61,239 bases of DNA, from positions 1 to 61,239 of the forward strand of contig CAKRDK010000013.1 in the NCBI GenBank assembly GCA_934309475.1, written 5' to 3'. The notes under the pieces are model-generated. The model did no database searches and had not been told where the DNA came from. It saw nothing but the letters and a program-made list of their open reading frames with translations. This DNA comes from an uncultured Roseburia sp. (lineage in GTDB: Bacteria; Bacillota; Clostridia; Lachnospirales; Lachnospiraceae). A program made the position numbers and the translations under genes. Shown piece after piece: positions 60,528 to 61,239 of this stretch. Position 1 is the first letter of the stretch. Every line of letters starts with the position of its first letter.

Positions 60528-61239
60528 ATGAAAAAGGACGACAAATTTGAGAAAAAGATGAAAGATATGAATAAGATGAAAATCAGGCCGAGGCTGTTAA
60601 AAGGATTCCAGATGGTTATCTTTATGGCAGATATTGGTTCGCTTATTGGAATCGTATTGTTACTCATAGTATCAAACAGATATTCCTATGCACTCAAAAA
60701 TTATGGATTTTCACAAGGGGATATCGGTAAGGCAATGATTACGTTTGCAGATACGAGAAGTGCAACACGTGCAACTATTGGTTACCAGGATGAAGATGCC
60801 ATCAAGGAAGCACAGGAGATGCATGACACCAAGAAAGAGAAGTTTGAGGGTTACTTTGAAGATATGAAGGATACCATTGTTACTTCCGAAGAAGAGGAGT
60901 TATATAATGATATTGCAAGCGTATTGGAATCCTATTGGTCACTGGATGATGAAATTTTAGCACTTGGAGCATCCTCGGATGTTGAGAACTCGATGCAGGC
61001 TCAGAAGATGGCTTATGATCAGCTGGATCCTCTTTATGAGGAAGTTTATACGGATATGTCGGAACTTCTGAATGTAAATGTAAGCAAGGGCAATTCGTTA
61101 AGTACAATGTTGGTTGTTTTAAGTGGAATTTTTGTGGCTTTGATTTTCATAGTTGTAGTAATTGCTTATTTTACAGCACAGAAAATCGGCAGGAAAATGG
61201 CAGATGGAATTGCAGTTCCAATGGGTAAATTATCCGATC
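60528..61239 (+). CDS. Methyl-accepting chemotaxis protein (partial, 5' end)
   Basis: The first 237 residues. Basic N-terminus, transmembrane helix 1 (about 29-48), an extracellular four-helix-bundle sensor (~50-195: FADTRSATRATIGYQ, EEELYNDIASVLESYW) and helix 2 (~198-221). The HAMP start (AQKIGRKMADGIAVPMGKLSD) reaches the window edge. The signalling domain is cut off. GGAGGG precedes the ATG. It implies chemotaxis and thus probably motility. No flagellar-type promoter was recognised upstream. Confidence 0.85.
   Translation, partial: MKKDDKFEKKMKDMNKMKIRPRLLKGFQMVIFMADIGSLIGIVLLLIVSNRYSYALKNYGFSQGDIGKAMITFADTRSATRATIGYQDEDAIKEAQEMHDTKKEKFEGYFEDMKDTIVTSEEEELYNDIASVLESYWSLDDEILALGASSDVENSMQAQKMAYDQLDPLYEEVYTDMSELLNVNVSKGNSLSTMLVVLSGIFVALIFIVVVIAYFTAQKIGRKMADGIAVPMGKLSD

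Overview
The window looks like chromosome from a low-to-moderate-GC gut Firmicute of the family Lachnospiraceae (Roseburia/Agathobacter-like). The evidence is purine-rich AGGAGG ribosome binding sites, TTGACA/TATAAT and TGnTATAAT promoters, intrinsic hairpin terminators, CotF-type spore-coat proteins, a group B-like [FeFe] hydrogenase and the glycan-utilisation style. The genus is inference. No rRNA, tRNA, CRISPR array, intact insertion sequence or prophage was seen.

Layout. 1-12.4 kb is mostly housekeeping: a secreted beta-helix protein, a free-standing MsmK/UgpC-type sugar-ABC ATPase, a CdaR/PucR-type regulator, a second type IIA topoisomerase pair (ParE/ParC-like), a HAD phosphatase, a CPBP protease, a YfcE-type phosphodiesterase, a DUF3737 protein and a PatB/MalY-type C-S lyase. 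12.47-13.01 kb has no credible gene but holds a 544-bp imperfect inverted repeat whose arms look like two diverged copies of one structured RNA. 13.2-19.6 kb is glutamate synthase gltB-gltD with unusual hairpins. 19.68-20.04 kb is a convergent type I toxin-antitoxin locus with a 28-residue toxin. 20.08-20.91 kb is a graveyard of gene fragments. 21-23.9 kb holds a hydrolase, a lipoprotein, a PadR/HAAS-domain pair and an SdpI-like protein. 24.3-28.8 kb is one huge secreted GH43 arabinanase-like enzyme. 28.9-35.9 kb holds a rhodanese-TtcA fusion, a hybrid sensor kinase, a corrinoid-protein reactivation pair (AdoMet-type activation domain plus RACo), two CotF-like proteins and a 99-residue Fur-family protein with no C-terminal domain, followed by a probable small RNA under the same operator.

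36.1-57.8 kb is a coherent xyloglucan/xyloglucan-oligosaccharide utilisation locus: leaderless GH74 (with a ten-G tract in its 5' coding region), GH31, two ABC permeases, solute-binding lipoprotein, DUF624 protein, second solute-binding lipoprotein, YesN-type response regulator (opposite strand), a second GH31 of the YicI type, GH3 beta-glucosidase, LacI-type repressor (opposite strand), xylulokinase and a FucI-like isomerase. Oligosaccharides would be imported by the ABC system (with MsmK as the likely ATPase), stripped of xylose by GH31 and glucose by GH3 in the cytoplasm, and xylose passed through the isomerase and xylulokinase to the pentose phosphate pathway. Two regulatory codes are visible: an AAGGTAT element at the same distance from the -10 box of two target promoters and at the start of the regulator's own transcript, and a pair of GTGC-N4-GCAC operators in the lacI/xylB divergent promoter region.

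57.9-61.2 kb holds a small secreted protein of unknown function, a monomeric [FeFe] hydrogenase and the start of a methyl-accepting chemotaxis protein cut by the window edge. The points most worth a second look are the inverted RNA-like repeat (12471-13014), the type I toxin-antitoxin locus, the truncated Fur protein with its three operators and small RNA, and the poly-G tract in GH74.
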